DNA of 46,647 bases from an uncultured bacterium. GTDB lineage: Bacteria; Actinomycetota; Coriobacteriia; Coriobacteriales; Atopobiaceae. Each line of letters opens with the position of its first letter. Positions within the stretch are counted from its first letter, which is position 1. Of this stretch, positions 44,974 to 46,647 are shown piece after piece. The translations under genes were made by a program, and so were the position numbers. The notes under the pieces are model-generated. The model saw only the letters and a list, made by a program, of their open reading frames with translations, searched no databases and was not told the DNA's origin. The DNA is taken from contig CAJMNO010000019.1 of NCBI GenBank assembly GCA_905214865.1, forward strand, positions 1-46,647, in the 5' to 3' direction.

Positions 44974-46080
44974 ATGAACCATATCACATCCGTTGGCCTC
45001 GACGTCCATGCAAGGTCCATCAAGGCATGCGCGTTCAATCCGCTGACCGGAGAGGTCGTGCACAGGTCATTCGCCTACGCGCCGGCGGAGGTCGCCGAGT
45101 GGATCCTGTCGCTGGACGCCCCGAAGGCGGCATGCGAGTCCGGCGTCACAGGCTTCCATCTCCAGCGGCAGCTCGAGGCGCTTGGCGTCGACTGCGTGAT
45201 CGGCGCCGTGTCGAAGATGGAGAAGCCGGCGGCGGACAGGCGCAGGAAGACAGACAGGCGCGATGCCGCCTTCCTGGCCAGGCAGCTGGCCCTCGGCACC
45301 ATATCCGAGGTGCATGTTCCCGACCCGGCCTGCGAGGCGGCGCGCGACCTGTCGCGCGCCCTCGCCGATGCGCGCGACGACGTGACGGCAGCGAAGCAGC
45401 GTCTGTCGAAATACCTGCTCAGGAACGGCTATGTCTGGGACGAGACCAGCATCCGCGGCCAGAGGAAGGGTGCATGGACGCGCAGCCACTGGGCATGGAT
45501 AATGGCGATCAGGATGGCGGAGCCGGCTGCCCAGGAGACGCTCGACTACTGCATAGACCGCTGCAGGAGGGCCATCGAGGACAAGCAGGAGCTCGAGGCG
45601 AAGGTCAAGGCACATTCGGAGGAGCCGCGATGGAAGCCTGCCGTCGATGCCCTCTGCTGCCTCAAGGGCATAGATGTCGTCACCGCATTCGCGCTGGCGG
45701 TGGAGACCGACGGGTTCTCGCGCTTCCGCAGCGCTCCTGCCTATGCATCCTGGCTCGGGATCGTGCCTTCCGAGCATTCGAGCGGGGATTCCCGGCACAG
45801 GGGAGGCATCACCAAGTCGGGAAACAAGCACCTCAGGAAGCTGCTCATAGAGGCATCGTGGCACTACATCGGCGCGTCGAGGCACGAGAAGGCGCTGAGG
45901 AAGGGCCAGGAGGTGGCGCCGGAGGTGAGGCGGCATGCGGCGAGGGGCGTGAAAAGGCTCGTCGACAGGCGTGCCGCGCTTCTCGGCGCAGGCAAGAAGC
46001 CTGTGGTCGCGAACTGCGCCACTGCGCGCGAGCTTGCATGCTGGGCATGGGCCATAGGCAGGATGGTGGAGGCCGCCTAG
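44974..46080 (+). CDS. IS110-family transposase (DEDD recombinase)
   Basis: The product has 368 aa. The N-terminal RuvC-like DEDD domain shows GLDVHARSIK (D10), ACESGVTG (E55) and KTDRRDAAFLA (D94, D97). The C-terminal Transposase_20 domain (about 220-330) has LKGIDVVTAFALAVETDGFS and a Ser-bearing SGDSRHRGGITKSGN, where the catalytic serine is expected. Enzymes of this family act with a bridge RNA made from the element's non-coding end. ATG 44974 has AGGAAGGGG upstream; the longer frame from 44947 is less well supported. All catalytic residues are present, so it may be active. Confidence 0.94.
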   Translation: MNHITSVGLDVHARSIKACAFNPLTGEVVHRSFAYAPAEVAEWILSLDAPKAACESGVTGFHLQRQLEALGVDCVIGAVSKMEKPAADRRRKTDRRDAAFLARQLALGTISEVHVPDPACEAARDLSRALADARDDVTAAKQRLSKYLLRNGYVWDETSIRGQRKGAWTRSHWAWIMAIRMAEPAAQETLDYCIDRCRRAIEDKQELEAKVKAHSEEPRWKPAVDALCCLKGIDVVTAFALAVETDGFSRFRSAPAYASWLGIVPSEHSSGDSRHRGGITKSGNKHLRKLLIEASWHYIGASRHEKALRKGQEVAPEVRRHAARGVKRLVDRRAALLGAGKKPVVANCATARELACWAWAIGRMVEAA

Positions 46081-46334
46081 GGCGCATGGCAGGACACAGA
46101 TAGCGTCCGACCCTGCTACCGCCGAGTTCGGAGCCGTTGGGACCCATTCGCGCGCCTTTTTCGTGCGGCGCTGTCTGCAGCGCCAACCACGTCCAAAGAC
46201 TGCATCATGATACGAGGGAACCAGCCGTAGCGACGAAGTGCACCAGCGCTCAGGCGCCATGGGCGAATATTAAACCGCAAGACGGGCGTCGAACAGACAC
46301 GCGATCCGTACGGCGGGCAGCAGGTGAAGATAAT
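46081..46334 (+). ncRNA. Gene-free right end of the IS, candidate bridge RNA
   Basis: About 250 bp after the transposase holds no gene. IS110 relatives of the IS1111 branch carry their bridge RNA here, so this is the natural place for it. Short complementary segments (for example GGCGCTGTC and CTGCAGCGCC, 46163-46181) suggest folding, but the guide loops were not resolved by eye. Confidence 0.4.
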
Positions 46335-46403
46335 GGCCAGGTCCGAAGGCGTTGGCTTCCGGATCTGGCCAAATTTGGCCTCTTGACAATGCTCTGCTCA
46401 TAT

Positions 46404-46430
46404 TAAAAAGGGAGCCCCGAAGGGCTCCCT
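46404..46430 (-). terminator. Terminator of tRNA-Leu
   Basis: An 8-bp stem (GGGAGCCC with GGGCTCCC, 46410-46417 and 46422-46429) with a 4-nt loop is followed on the minus strand by TTTTT. It ends the tRNA-Leu transcript. Confidence 0.92.
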
Positions 46431-46440
46431 CTGCAAGTTC

Positions 46441-46531
46441 TGGTGTCGGAGGCGGGACTTGAACCCGCACAACCTTTTAGTCAGTTACTAGCACCTCAAG
46501 CTAGCGCGTCTGCCAATTCCGCCACTCCGAC
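46441..46531 (-). tRNA. tRNA-Leu(GAG)
   Basis: A 91-nt class II tRNA with long variable arm and encoded CCA: acceptor GTCGGAG/CTCCGAC, anticodon stem CTAGC/GCTAG with loop TTGAGGT (GAG), T loop TTCAAGT. Confidence 0.96.
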
Positions 46532-46550
46532 ATGGGTTAGTGCGGTAGCT

Positions 46551-46580
46551 ATATTAGCACGCACTCATTCCCGACTGCAA
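46551..46580 (-). promoter_or_regulatory. Promoter of tRNA-Leu
   Basis: On the minus strand, TTGCAG (46575-46580) and TAATAT (46551-46556) are separated by 18 bp and lie 20 bases before the tRNA. Confidence 0.7.
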
Positions 46581-46647
46581 GGACAATTTTAGAAAATGGC
46601 TGAGGACCTCCGGCATAACCGCAGGAATTCCTGTCGCCGCTCCGCTG

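Larger units (their letters stand above)
44911..46334 (+). mobile_element. IS110-family insertion sequence (approximate ends)
   Basis: An intact DEDD transposase is flanked by about 60 bp on the left and about 250 bp of gene-free DNA on the right. The octamer GATAATGG occurs at both proposed edges (44909-44916 and 46329-46336), compatible with the core-sharing insertion of IS110 elements, which have no classical terminal inverted repeats. Total length about 1.42 kb is normal for the family. The exact ends are an inference. Confidence 0.55.

Overview
The window is bacterial chromosome from a high-GC, tRNA-dense actinomycete, most likely class Coriobacteriia (Olsenella/Atopobiaceae-like). That placement is inferred from base composition, the VaFE/LPXTG adhesin, the IS110-type transposase and the style of the conjugation genes. 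No rRNA or other strict taxonomic marker is present.

About three quarters of it (256-36014) is one integrated conjugative element (ICE) inserted in the 3' half of a tRNA-Val(GAC) gene. A 47-bp direct repeat (256-302 and 35968-36014), running from the anticodon loop to the CCA end, marks attL and attR. Just inside attL are a tyrosine integrase and an excisionase-like protein, then a heavily structured GC-rich non-coding stretch (2248-2583) and a small protein. From 3.2 to 11.6 kb, on the minus strand, is a compact six-gene operon that looks like a defence system: a ribbon-helix-helix protein, a methyltransferase-like SAM-binding protein without the catalytic motif, an Eco57I-like adenine methyltransferase, a helicase with an N-terminal GIY-YIG (T5orf172-like) nuclease domain, a PHP-plus-AAA ATPase (TrlF-like) and a small partner.

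From 11.7 to 14.1 kb is a mobilisation module on the plus strand: MobC-like protein, MOBP-type relaxase, a hypothetical protein and a 24-residue membrane peptide. Next comes accessory cargo: a Ymh/TIGR02391 protein, a lipoprotein, an unknown Cys-containing protein and a Schlafen-AlbA_2 protein. From 18.8 to 35.5 kb the minus strand carries the transfer operon. In transcription order it has three HTH proteins, a DnaC-like ATPase, a PcfB-like protein, the VirD4/TraG coupling protein, a Maff2-like membrane protein, PrgI, VirB4, a GH73-NlpC/P60 peptidoglycan hydrolase, a membrane-anchored protein, a TrbL/VirB6-like channel protein, a hypothetical protein, a thioester/CnaB/VaFE LPXTG adhesin, a 40-aa membrane protein and an ArdC-type antirestriction protein. 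A 13-bp palindrome (TGACGNNNCGTCA) occurs upstream of both the relaxase operon and the main transfer operon, which suggests one regulator controls both.

Right of attR (36015-46647) is host chromosome: mnmA with a cysteine desulfurase, a divergent NadB-like flavoprotein, tRNA-Gly(GCC)/tRNA-Cys(GCA) in two identical 239-bp copies around two small genes, an RsbW/STAS fusion next to a PAS-GAF-SpoIIE phosphatase, an IS110-family element with a long non-coding right end, and tRNA-Leu(GAG). The first 255 bases are host sequence with no recognisable gene, ending in a terminator that originally served the tRNA-Val.
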